A DNA stretch of 64,000 bases, from the NCBI GenBank assembly GCA_963749365.1, contig CAVVME010000003.1, positions 1,550,001 through 1,614,000 of the forward strand, written 5' to 3'. The position numbers and the translations under genes were made by a program. The stretch comes from WHSW01 sp963749365 (lineage in GTDB: Bacteria; Actinomycetota; Thermoleophilia; Solirubrobacterales; 70-9). Of the stretch, positions 32,460 to 39,913 are shown piece after piece; the first letter of the stretch is position 1, and every line of letters starts with the position of its first letter. The notes under the pieces were generated by a model. It was not told where the DNA came from. It ran no database searches and saw nothing but the letters and a program-made list of their open reading frames with translations.

Positions 32460-33797
32460 ATGGCGCAGGAGACGGCGGTCGCCGGCAGCGGGCTGGGAGC
32501 GGACGCGGTCGAGCTGCTCTCCGAGCTGATCCGCCTCGACACGGTCAACCCGCCCGGCAACGAGCGACCGGCGCAGGAGCTGTTGGCGGCGCGCCTGGGC
32601 GAGGCGGGCTTCGAATGCACGCTGCTGGCCGCCGAGCCCGATCACCCGAACCTGATCGCCCGCCTGCCCGGCGAGGCGGCCGGGGAGACGCTCTGCCTGC
32701 TCGGCCACGTCGACACCGTGCCGGCCGACCCCGACGAGTGGAGCTTCGACCCCTGGTCGGGCGAGGTCGTCGACGGGGAGGTCCTCGGGCGCGGAGCCCA
32801 GGACATGAAGGGCCAGGTCGCGGCGGAGGTCGCGGCGGCCGTCGACCTCGCCCGCGCCGGCTGGCGCCCGGAGCGCGGCGAGCTGAAGCTGGTCCTGACC
32901 GCCGACGAGGAGATGGGAGGGCGCGCGGGGGCGCAATGGCTGTGCTCGGAGCATCCGCAGGCGGTGCGCGCGGACCTGGTCCTCAACGAGGGCGGCGGAG
33001 CGGCGTTCGAGCTCGGCGGCAGGCGCTTCTACACGCTCTGCGTCGGCGAGAAGGGCGTCTGCCGCCTGCGTCTGCGGGCTCGCGGCAAGGCCGGGCACGG
33101 CTCCGTGCCGGCGCTCGGCGACAACGCGCTGCTCAAGCTGGCGGCGGTGCTGGCGCGCTTCGCCGATCAGCCGCCGCTCGAGCCGACCCCGGAGGGGATC
33201 GGCTTCCTCTCGCTGCTGCTTGACCGCGACGTGTCCGGCGACGAGCTCGACGCCACGCTCGCCGAGCTGCGTGCGCTGTCACCGACGCTGGTCGCCTACC
33301 TCGCCGAGCCGATGCTGAGGGTGACGCTGGCGCCGACCACCGCGCGGGCGGGTGAGAAGGACAACGTCATCCCCTCCCACGCGGAGGCGCTGATCGATTG
33401 CCGCGTCCCGCCCGAGATCGGGCCCGACGCGGTCCGCGCGCAGGTGGCCGAGCTGCTCGGGCCACTCAACGAGACGGTCGAGGTCGAGCTCGTCAATCCG
33501 GTGGTCGGCAACCGCTCGCCGGCGGCGACGCCGCTGCGGGAGGCGATCCGGGCCTCGATCGCCGAGCTCGACCCCTCGGCGACGCTGGTTCCGATCGTGA
33601 TGCCGGGATTCAGCGACAGCCACTGGTTTCGCCGGGCGTTCAACTCGGCGACGGTGTACGGGTTCTTCCCCCAACGCGCGCTCGGGCTGTTCGAAGCCGC
33701 GCCGCTGATCCACAGTGCCGACGAGCGTGCGGCTGTCGCCGACATCGAGCTCGCCGCGGGCTTCTACTCCGACCTCTGTCGGCGGGTGCTCGGATGA
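32460..33797 (+). CDS. M20 family metallopeptidase (ArgE/DapE-like)
   Basis: 445-residue dizinc peptidase/deacylase. Metal ligands are in GHVDTVPAD (His, Asp), GAQDMKGQ (bridging Asp), ADEEMGG (catalytic Glu, ligand Glu), the NEGGG region and LIHSADE (His). A lid domain (about 195-320) contains GKAGHGSVP. The substrate (succinyl-diaminopimelate, acetyl-ornithine or a dipeptide) cannot be told. ATG 32460 lies six bases after TACCCT (32448-32453) with no ribosome-binding site, so the mRNA is probably leaderless. It overlaps the next gene by four bases (ATGA). Confidence 0.9.
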   Translation: MAQETAVAGSGLGADAVELLSELIRLDTVNPPGNERPAQELLAARLGEAGFECTLLAAEPDHPNLIARLPGEAAGETLCLLGHVDTVPADPDEWSFDPWSGEVVDGEVLGRGAQDMKGQVAAEVAAAVDLARAGWRPERGELKLVLTADEEMGGRAGAQWLCSEHPQAVRADLVLNEGGGAAFELGGRRFYTLCVGEKGVCRLRLRARGKAGHGSVPALGDNALLKLAAVLARFADQPPLEPTPEGIGFLSLLLDRDVSGDELDATLAELRALSPTLVAYLAEPMLRVTLAPTTARAGEKDNVIPSHAEALIDCRVPPEIGPDAVRAQVAELLGPLNETVEVELVNPVVGNRSPAATPLREAIRASIAELDPSATLVPIVMPGFSDSHWFRRAFNSATVYGFFPQRALGLFEAAPLIHSADERAAVADIELAAGFYSDLCRRVLG

Positions 33798-34645
33798 GCG
33801 GGCCGGGGCGGACCGACTCGAACGGCACCGGCGCCAACGGCGCCGGCCCGGCGGAGGAGACCCCGCCGCCGCTGCGACTCGGCGGGATGGCGCTGCGCAA
33901 CGGGCTCCTAATCCACGGGCCGACCTCGTGGGCGGTGGCCGCCCGCGCCGCCGACGGCTCAATCGAGGTCGCCTCGGGCCCGAAGCCGAGACTGGCACGC
34001 GGGCCCCTGGCGAAGGCGCCGCTGCTACGCGGCCCGCTGCGCCTCGTCGAGGCGCTCGCGGTGGTGCCGCTCGCGCGGCTGCGGCTCGGATCCGCGCGGC
34101 TGCCGTTCGAGGACCCGGCCGTGCTGGGAGCGTTCGCCGTCGCCACCGGCGCAACCGGCGCCCTTCGCCGCACCCAGCCGCCGAGCGCACGGCGCGAGCT
34201 CGCGGTCGCGCTGATCGGGGCGCTGCCGGCCGTGACCGCGCTGCGCGGCGCCGACCTCGCCGCCTACCACGCCGTCGAGCACAAGGCGATCGCCGGCTAC
34301 GAGCGGGGCGAGGATCCGGCGACGGTGCCGAAGGAGCACCAGCGCTGCGGATCGAATCTGATCGCCCCGATGCTGGCGCTCTCGATCGCCGGCCAGGTGC
34401 TGGTCGAGCGCCTGCCACGCCCGCCTGGGCCGCTGGTCCGCGCGGCGGCGGCGACCGTCGCGGCGGGCGCCGCGGTGGAGCTGTTCGCGTTCGCCGAGCG
34501 CAACCCCGAGTCGGTCGTCGGGCGGGCGGTCCACGGGCCCGGGTACGAGATTCAGCGTCGCGTCTCGACTCGCGAGCCGACCCCCGAGCAGCTCGAGGTC
34601 GGTGCGGCGGCCCTGGACGAGGTTCTACGGGCAGAAGCGCGGTAG
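33794..34645 (+). CDS. DUF1385 (YqhQ-type) membrane protein
   Basis: 283 residues. After a polar, Gly/Asn-rich N-terminus (1-35), the DUF1385 pattern appears: LRLGGMALRNGLLIHGPTSWAVA, then the His/Glu-rich DLAAYHAVEHKAIAGYERGED and KEHQRCGSN, and hydrophobic segments (about 195-245). The family is conserved in Gram-positive bacteria and may be metal dependent from its His/Cys residues; its function is unknown. Translation is coupled to the M20 gene (ATGA). Its stop lies inside a 14-base palindrome. Confidence 0.82.
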   Translation: MSGPGRTDSNGTGANGAGPAEETPPPLRLGGMALRNGLLIHGPTSWAVAARAADGSIEVASGPKPRLARGPLAKAPLLRGPLRLVEALAVVPLARLRLGSARLPFEDPAVLGAFAVATGATGALRRTQPPSARRELAVALIGALPAVTALRGADLAAYHAVEHKAIAGYERGEDPATVPKEHQRCGSNLIAPMLALSIAGQVLVERLPRPPGPLVRAAAATVAAGAAVELFAFAERNPESVVGRAVHGPGYEIQRRVSTREPTPEQLEVGAAALDEVLRAEAR

Positions 34646-34658
34646 CGCTACCGTTTTT
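34640..34658 (+). terminator. Palindrome CGGTAGCGCTACCG followed by five T
   Basis: A perfect 14-base palindrome (34640-34653) containing the DUF1385 stop codon is followed directly by TTTTT (34654-34658). A five-pair stem with GCGC loop plus a U tract looks like a weak intrinsic terminator. As a palindrome 32 bases before the FtsH-like start it could instead be an operator. Confidence 0.45.
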
Positions 34659-34663
34659 CGGGT

Positions 34664-34693
34664 ATGGACGCCGAACGCCGGAGCCGGCCTTGA
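34664..34693 (+). CDS. Possible nine-codon leader peptide overlapping the FtsH-like start
   Basis: ATG 34664 opens a nine-residue frame (MDAERRSRP) whose TGA (34691-34693) overlaps the TTG start of the FtsH-like gene as TTGA. There is no clear ribosome-binding site. Reinitiation at the TTG after this peptide would couple protease synthesis to leader translation, but chance cannot be excluded. Confidence 0.3.
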   Translation: MDAERRSRP

Positions 34694-36234
34694 TCGCTCT
34701 CACCTACGACCAGTTCCTCGACGACATCCTGATCCCGTGGGCGCCCGTCGTCCTGATCGTGGTGGTCGGCTATTTCATGTGGCGGACCCTGCGGCTGATG
34801 CCGAGGACCAAGCCGCAGGAGATCTCGCCGAAGGCGAAGAGCCCGGTGAGGTGGTCCGACATCGCCGGAGTCGACGAGACCAAGGACGAGCTGCGCGAGG
34901 TCGTCGACTTCCTCTCCGACCCGAAGCGCTTCCAGCGGCTCGGCGCCAAGGTGCCGAAGGGAATCCTCCTGCACGGCCCCCCGGGAACGGGCAAGACGCT
35001 GCTCGCCAAGGCCGTCGCCCACGAGTCGGGGGCCAACTTCTTCAGCCAGTCCGCCTCGTCGTTCATCGAGATGTTCGCGGGCCTTGGGGCGGCGCGAATC
35101 CGCAGGCTGTTCCGCGAGGCGCGCGAGAACGCCCCCGCGATCGTGTTCATCGACGAGCTCGACGCCGTCGGCGCACAGCGCGGCTCCGACATCTCGGGTG
35201 AGCGCGACCAGACCCTGAATCAGCTCCTGGTCGAGATGGACGGGTTCGACGCTCGCGACAACGTCGTCGTCATGGCCGCGTCGAACCTGCTCGAGAAGCT
35301 CGACAAGGCGCTCTTGAGGCCGGGCCGGTTCGACCGCCAGGTCTTCGTGCCGCCGCCCGACATGAACGGCCGCCGCGAGATCCTCGACGTTCACACCCGC
35401 GGCAAGCCGTTGGCCCAGGAGATCGACCTCGGGCGGGTCGCCCGCCACACCGCCGGGCTGACCGGCGCCGACCTGGCCAACCTCGCCAACGAGGCGTCGA
35501 TCCTCGCCGGGCGCAGCAAGCGCGACTTCATCACCCAGTCGGACTTCGACAACGCCTTCGAACGGGTGGTCGCGGGCCTGCAGTCGCGCCGGGTGATCAC
35601 CGCTCACGAGAAGCGGGTCGTCGCCTGGCACGAGGCCGGCCACGCGCTGGTCTCCGAGCTACTGCCGACCGTCGACAAGGTCGAAAAGGTCTCGATCGTC
35701 CCCCGCGGCAAGGCGCTCGGCTACACCCTCAACCTGCCGCAGGAGGACCGTTACCTGAAGTCGCGCGGCGAGCTGATCGACTTCATGAAGGTGCTGCTCG
35801 CGGGCCGGATCTCGGAGCAGATCACCTTCGGCCGGATCACCACCGGCGCCGCCGACGACCTCAAGCGGGTGACCGCGATCGCCCGCTCGATGATCCACGA
35901 GTACGGAATGGGGACGACGATCCGCTCGCATCAGGTCCCCGCGGACGACCTGACGGTGTCGGAGTTCCTGCGCCAGACCCGCGACGAGGAGATCCAGGCG
36001 ATCTCCGAGGAGGCCTACCGAGGCGCTCACGAGCTGCTCACCGACCACCGCGATCTGCTCGACGAGATCGCCGAGCGCCTGCTCGTCACCGAGGTGATCG
36101 AGCGCGAGGAGATCGCGGCGATCATGGCCGCGAAGCGCGACCGCAACGAGCAGCCGACAGCGCTGCTCGACGTGAGCAAGGCCGGGGAGCCCGCCGAGGC
36201 GCTGGCGAGCAAGCCCGAGCCCGCGACTGACTAA
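34690..36234 (+). CDS. FtsH-like AAA+ zinc metalloprotease, short form
   Basis: 514 residues against about 610-650 for FtsH. One N-terminal transmembrane helix (about 15-35) replaces the usual two helices and periplasmic domain. The AAA module has Walker A GPPGTGKT (96-103), the pore-loop region FIEMFAGLGAARIR, Walker B IVFIDELDAVG and the second region of homology NLLEKLDKALLRPGRFDR. The M41 protease has HEAGH (about 313-317) and a downstream TTGAADDLKR that supplies the third ligand. The start appears to be TTG 34690. It would degrade membrane or cytosolic proteins; loss of the extracytoplasmic domain implies different partner control. Confidence 0.88.
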   Translation: MIALTYDQFLDDILIPWAPVVLIVVVGYFMWRTLRLMPRTKPQEISPKAKSPVRWSDIAGVDETKDELREVVDFLSDPKRFQRLGAKVPKGILLHGPPGTGKTLLAKAVAHESGANFFSQSASSFIEMFAGLGAARIRRLFREARENAPAIVFIDELDAVGAQRGSDISGERDQTLNQLLVEMDGFDARDNVVVMAASNLLEKLDKALLRPGRFDRQVFVPPPDMNGRREILDVHTRGKPLAQEIDLGRVARHTAGLTGADLANLANEASILAGRSKRDFITQSDFDNAFERVVAGLQSRRVITAHEKRVVAWHEAGHALVSELLPTVDKVEKVSIVPRGKALGYTLNLPQEDRYLKSRGELIDFMKVLLAGRISEQITFGRITTGAADDLKRVTAIARSMIHEYGMGTTIRSHQVPADDLTVSEFLRQTRDEEIQAISEEAYRGAHELLTDHRDLLDEIAERLLVTEVIEREEIAAIMAAKRDRNEQPTALLDVSKAGEPAEALASKPEPATD

Positions 36235-36245
36235 CCTCCGGCCCG

Positions 36246-36656
36246 ATGTTCGGGCTGATCGACCACGTCGGGATCGCGGTCAACGACCTCGACGGCGCCC
36301 TGGCCCTTTACGCGGAGGCGTTCGAGATGCCGCTCGCGCACCGCGAGACGGTCGGCGAGCAGGGCGTCGAGGCGGTGCTGCTCGACGCCGGCGAGACCCA
36401 TGTCGAGCTGCTGCGCCCGCTCGCCCCGGAGACGCCGGTCGGCAAGTTCCTCGATCGCAACGGGCCCGGCCTGCACCACGTCGCCTACCGGGTGACCGAC
36501 ATCGAGGCGACGCTCGCGCAGCTCGGCCAGCGCGGGATCGAGCTGATCGACTCCGAGCCGCGGATCGGGATCCGCAAGAGCAGGGTCGCATTCCTGCACC
36601 CGCGCGCGACCGGGAGCGTGCTGACCGAGATCGTCGAACCTGCGGAGGAGCACTGA
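36246..36656 (+). CDS. mce: Methylmalonyl-CoA epimerase
   Basis: 136-residue vicinal-oxygen-chelate enzyme interconverting (R)- and (S)-methylmalonyl-CoA. The double beta-alpha-beta-beta-beta fold shows its metal ligands: His in IDHVGIAV, His in ETHVELL, the LHHVAYRV His and the final Glu in LTEIVEP. ATG 36246 follows TAACCT (36232-36237) by eight bases; the TAA is the stop of the FtsH-like gene. It overlaps the next small gene by one base (TGATG). No mutase subunit is in the window. Confidence 0.92.
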   Translation: MFGLIDHVGIAVNDLDGALALYAEAFEMPLAHRETVGEQGVEAVLLDAGETHVELLRPLAPETPVGKFLDRNGPGLHHVAYRVTDIEATLAQLGQRGIELIDSEPRIGIRKSRVAFLHPRATGSVLTEIVEPAEEH

Positions 36657-36877
36657 TGGCGGAAGAGCAGATCAAGGTGGAGGTCGGATTCGGGATCGGC
36701 CAGGTGCTGTCGATGAAGCTCGGCGAGGCCGAGCTCGCCGAGCTGCGCAAGGCCGTCGTCTCCGGAAACGGCTGGCACGAGCTCAGAACCCAGGAGGGAA
36801 CCGTGGCGCTAAACCTCGCCACGGTCGTCTTCCTGCGCGTTGACGACGCCGCGCACTCGATCGGGTTCAGCGGCTGA
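36656..36877 (+). CDS. Hypothetical small protein downstream of mce
   Basis: 73 residues, no family recognised. No membrane helix or signal peptide. An N-terminal strand (IKVEVGFGIGQVLSMKL), an amphipathic helix (EAELAELRKAVVSG) and C-terminal strands (GTVALNLATVVFLRV) suggest a compact alpha/beta fold. Start ATG 36656 shares its A with the mce stop, so it is coupled to the epimerase. Confidence 0.7.
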   Translation: MAEEQIKVEVGFGIGQVLSMKLGEAELAELRKAVVSGNGWHELRTQEGTVALNLATVVFLRVDDAAHSIGFSG

Positions 36878-36888
36878 CAGCACGGCGC

Positions 36889-37482
36889 TTGATCGCGCTC
36901 GGGCTCGCGGCGACCGTCTGGGCCGCGCTGTGGTGGCGCAAGAATCCCTCCGCCTGCCCCTACAGCCAGCGCTTCTGGGTCCAGGCGCCGCACCCGTGGA
37001 TCACACGCGCGCGCTTCCGCGAGACGCTTGCTCCGGCCGCCGGCGAGAAGGTGCTGGAGATCGGCCCGGGAACCGGGTACTACACCCTGGATCTGGCCGC
37101 ATGGCTGGGGCCGGCCGGGCAGCTCGAGATCTTCGACATCCAGCAGGAGATGCTCGACCACACGATGGACCTGGTCGCCGCACGCGGGCTCGCCAACGTC
37201 ACCGCAACGCAGGGCGACGCGCAGGCGCTCCCCTACCGAGACGACAGCTTCGATGCCGTGGTCCTGACCACGGTGCTCGGTGAGATCCCCGACCCCGACG
37301 CCGCGCTGGCGGAGATCGCGCGGGTGCTGAGACCGGGCGGGCGCCTCGTGGTCGGCGAGCTGTTCGGCGATCCGCACTACACCTCCCCGGGGACGCTGCG
37401 CCGACGCGGAGAGCGAGCCGGGCTGCGTCTCGAGCATCGAAGCGGCCCGCCGTTCGGCTACTTCGCCCGGCTCGCGGCTTAG
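36889..37482 (+). CDS. Class I SAM-dependent methyltransferase, UbiE-like
   Basis: 197 residues. A short N-terminal hydrophobic helix (about 2-15) precedes the Rossmann core: motif I VLEIGPGTGYYTLDLA, an acidic residue after strand 2 (LEIFDIQQEMLDH), GDAQALPYRDDSFDAVV, and RVLRPGGRLVVGEL. UbiE/MenG-type enzymes methylate quinones, but the substrate is unknown. The start appears to be TTG 36889, eleven bases after the preceding stop; no other start codon fits. An exact 10-bp hairpin follows the gene. Confidence 0.8.
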   Translation: MIALGLAATVWAALWWRKNPSACPYSQRFWVQAPHPWITRARFRETLAPAAGEKVLEIGPGTGYYTLDLAAWLGPAGQLEIFDIQQEMLDHTMDLVAARGLANVTATQGDAQALPYRDDSFDAVVLTTVLGEIPDPDAALAEIARVLRPGGRLVVGELFGDPHYTSPGTLRRRGERAGLRLEHRSGPPFGYFARLAA

Positions 37483-37509
37483 CCGCGCCTGCGAGCAGCA
37501 CCGTTGCCT

Positions 37510-37540
37510 GCTGGACGGCTCTCGTACGCGGCCGTCCAGC
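37510..37540 (+). terminator. 10-bp perfect hairpin after the methyltransferase gene
   Basis: GCTGGACGGC (37510-37519) and GCCGTCCAGC (37531-37540) are exact inverted repeats around an 11-base loop, 28 bases after the methyltransferase stop. There is no T tract. The position fits transcription termination before the next, separately controlled gene. The rest of 37483-37648 holds TTGACC at 37561 without a convincing -10. Confidence 0.5.
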
Positions 37541-37648
37541 CGCCTAACGGCCTCGACGCGTTGACCCGATAGCAAACCGGAAGCTGCGTCAGGCGACTGG
37601 ATGAGGGCGTTGGGGACGGGTGTGGCCGAGAAAAAGGAGTTGAGTGGA

Positions 37649-38707
37649 ATGGATTTCACGATCAAGCGCTTGGCGGGGGCGGTGCTGCTCGGCGCGTGCC
37701 TGACCTTGCCGAGCACAGCCTCGGGCGCGCAGGTCGTCGACGACTACCCGGCGAACCAGGTTTCCCGCGACTTCGGATCCCCCGTCCACGGATGGGCCGA
37801 GGACGAGGAGTACGGCGGGCTGGCGTGCGTCGTCGCGCTCACCTGTCCGTCGGTCGACAACCTGTATCAGCCCGCCGACGGCTCGGGGGGTCCGACCGAC
37901 GGGTTCATCCAGACGCGACTGAACGGCCTCGCCGCAACGCTGCTCGGTGACTCCTCCGGCATCTGGACGAGCCCGAACTTCGTCTATGACGGCGCCGGCG
38001 GGGCTCGGCCGGACAAGCTCCGCTTCTCGCATGCGGGCCGTGCCGACGTCGATGCGCTGCTGGCGATCCCGGGGAACACGGTCGACTACTCGGTCAGGCT
38101 CGTCAATGTCAGCAGCCCGCCGGCCTCGCTGACCCTGGTCGACGAGGCGCCGGTCACCGACCGGCCCGCGTGGACGGCGCGGGCGCCGCTGGCGATCGAT
38201 CCCGCGGACCTGGTTCTCGGTCACACCTACCGGATCGAGATCACGACCGACTACGACACCGTGGTCGCCGTGATCCCCGATGCCAACGCCGACTACGACG
38301 ACGTCGCCCTGACCGCGACGCGGAAGGTCAGCGGTGGCGGTGGCGGTGGCGGTGGTGGTGGCGGTGGCGGCGGCGGTGGCAGCAGCGCCACAGCCGGCAG
38401 CGGGATCGTCGGTAACGCCGCTGTGCTCAAGGGCAAGCGGCTCTACGTCAAGGTTCGCTGCGCGCGCAAGGTGAGCGGCAAGTGCAAGATCAAGCTGCGC
38501 GCGCTGCTCAAGAAGCGGGGCCCGAGGGCGACCAAGGCGAGCAAGGCCCGGGTCCGCCACGGGAAGAAGAAGAAGGTCGCGCTGAAGGTCAAGCGCCGCT
38601 ACCTAGAGCAGCTCGAGGGACGCAGGCGGGTGTTCGTGAAGCAGAAGGTCACCGCCGAGGGCGAGACGAAGAGGAAGGTCGTCAGGCTGAAGCTGAGGCA
38701 CGGCTGA
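37649..38707 (+). CDS. Secreted protein with poly-Gly linker and Lys/Arg-rich C-terminal domain
   Basis: 352 residues. The signal peptide (about 1-27) ends near ASGA-QV. A globular, Asp/Pro-rich domain (about 28-225) has the strand pattern of an extracellular beta-sandwich. Sixteen consecutive glycines (about 229-244) then lead to a very basic domain (about 255-352; KVSGKCKIKLRALLKK, GKKKKVALKVKRR). Two Cys bracket the start of the basic domain. An AAGGAG ribosome-binding site lies about nine bases before ATG 37649, preferred to ATG 37601. It may bind anionic wall polymers, an inference from charge only. Confidence 0.78.
   Translation: MDFTIKRLAGAVLLGACLTLPSTASGAQVVDDYPANQVSRDFGSPVHGWAEDEEYGGLACVVALTCPSVDNLYQPADGSGGPTDGFIQTRLNGLAATLLGDSSGIWTSPNFVYDGAGGARPDKLRFSHAGRADVDALLAIPGNTVDYSVRLVNVSSPPASLTLVDEAPVTDRPAWTARAPLAIDPADLVLGHTYRIEITTDYDTVVAVIPDANADYDDVALTATRKVSGGGGGGGGGGGGGGGGSSATAGSGIVGNAAVLKGKRLYVKVRCARKVSGKCKIKLRALLKKRGPRATKASKARVRHGKKKKVALKVKRRYLEQLEGRRRVFVKQKVTAEGETKRKVVRLKLRHG
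38333..38380 (+). repeat. Sixteen glycine codons in a row (GGT/GGC)
   Basis: A (GGY)16 tract encodes the poly-Gly linker of the secreted basic protein. As a simple repeat it may vary in length by slippage, always in units of one residue if whole codons change. Confidence 0.85.
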
Positions 38708-38824
38708 CGCCCCGAGATGCGGGCGCGGGCGTCGCTATCGGGCGGCGACCGTGCTCGCGTCGCGTTTCGCGCTCGCTTGCCCGGGTAGCCTGAAGGGGCA
38801 CTTCGAGGAAAGGGCGAAAAAGAG

Positions 38825-39067
38825 ATGACCATCGCAGTCATCGTCGCGGTCTGCATCATTCTGCTCGTGCTGGCGTTCCTGCTCCCGCGGGCGTCGTGGT
38901 GGCCGCAGAAGGGCGTCGACAAGACGCTCGGTACCGGGCAGGGCGCAGCATCGAAGCTTCCCGGCAAGGCGGGCGAGCTGGCCCAGAAGCCGTTCGAGTC
39001 CTCGCGCAAGGCGACCAACAAGAGCGCCGAGAAGGGCCGCGAGGGCCGCGCGAAGATGCCCGACTGA
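38825..39067 (+). CDS. Small single-helix membrane protein
   Basis: 80 residues: a strongly hydrophobic N-terminal helix (about 2-21) followed by a polar, Lys-rich tail with SWWPQKGVDKTLG and Ala/Gly-rich amphipathic stretches. No family recognised. A GAGGAAAGG ribosome-binding region precedes ATG 38825, and TAGCCT (38786-38791) is a candidate -10 giving a short leader. The next gene starts two bases after its stop, so it probably shares an operon with the lipid kinase. The rest of 38708-38824 shows nothing else. Confidence 0.75.
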   Translation: MTIAVIVAVCIILLVLAFLLPRASWWPQKGVDKTLGTGQGAASKLPGKAGELAQKPFESSRKATNKSAEKGREGRAKMPD

Positions 39068-39068
39068 G

Positions 39069-39908
39069 GTGAGCGCCTTGGCGCTGCTGGCCAACCCCGA
39101 CTCCGGGTCGGGCGAGGCCGAGGCGATCTCGGACATGCTCGCCAAGGGCGGCGCCGAGGTCGGGGTCTTCGCCCTCGACGAGTGCGATCACGCGCTCGCC
39201 ACCGGGCCGGAGCGGATCGTCGTCGCCGGCGGCGACGGATCGATCGGTCGCGCGGCGGAGGCCGCCGGCCGCGCCGGGGTCCCGCTCGCGGTGGTTCCGG
39301 TGGGGACCGCGAACGACTTCGCCCGCGCGCTCGGGATCCCCCAGGACATCGAACGAGCGGTGGCCCTGGCGGTCGCCGGGACCAGCACGCGTATGCTCGA
39401 CCTCGGGTGGATCGGCGAGCGCCCGTTCGTCAACGTGGCCAGTGCAGGCCTCTCCCCGGTCGCCGCCCGCAACGCCGACGGGCTCAAGCGACGGATCGGC
39501 CCACTCGCCTACGCGGCCGGAGCGGCCCGCGCCGGCCTCACCGCCGATCCGATCGAGTGCCGGGTGCGCTGCGACGGCGAGGACCTCTACGAGGGGCGAG
39601 CATGGCAGGTGACGGTGGCCTGCAGCGGCGGCTTTGGCGGCGGCGCCGAGCTCGAGAGCGATCCGCAGGACGGGATCCTCGATCTGGTCGTGATCGAGGC
39701 ACGGTCGCGGGCGAGGCTCGTCCTCCACGCCTACGGAATGCGCTCCGGCCGGGTCGAGGGCCAGCGGGGCGTGCTCAACGGCTCGGGCCGCGAGATCGAG
39801 GTCTGGGCCGGAGGCGGGGCAGGCTTCAATGTCGACGGCGAGATCGTCGAGACCGGCCGGTTGCGGGCGACGATCGAGCCCCGGGCGTTCGAGCTCGTGG
39901 TCGGTTGA
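39069..39908 (+). CDS. Diacylglycerol/lipid kinase (DagK/YegS family)
   Basis: 279 residues. The catalytic domain has LLANPDSGSG, the nucleotide loop VVAGGDGSIG, PVGTANDFARALGIP, and the C-terminal SGGFGGGAELESDPQDGILDL with a metal-site Asp. The enzyme phosphorylates diacylglycerol or a related lipid to phosphatidic acid. Its start is GTG 39069. It is directly followed by cardiolipin synthase (TTGA/ATG) and then PAP2, forming a phospholipid-turnover group. Confidence 0.9.
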   Translation: MSALALLANPDSGSGEAEAISDMLAKGGAEVGVFALDECDHALATGPERIVVAGGDGSIGRAAEAAGRAGVPLAVVPVGTANDFARALGIPQDIERAVALAVAGTSTRMLDLGWIGERPFVNVASAGLSPVAARNADGLKRRIGPLAYAAGAARAGLTADPIECRVRCDGEDLYEGRAWQVTVACSGGFGGGAELESDPQDGILDLVVIEARSRARLVLHAYGMRSGRVEGQRGVLNGSGREIEVWAGGGAGFNVDGEIVETGRLRATIEPRAFELVVG

Positions 39909-39913
39909 TCGGG

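Noticed and set aside
38333..38380. GGT/GGC tract as a CRISPR-like or satellite repeat
   Set aside because: It is in frame and encodes a poly-Gly linker inside one protein; there are no spacers.
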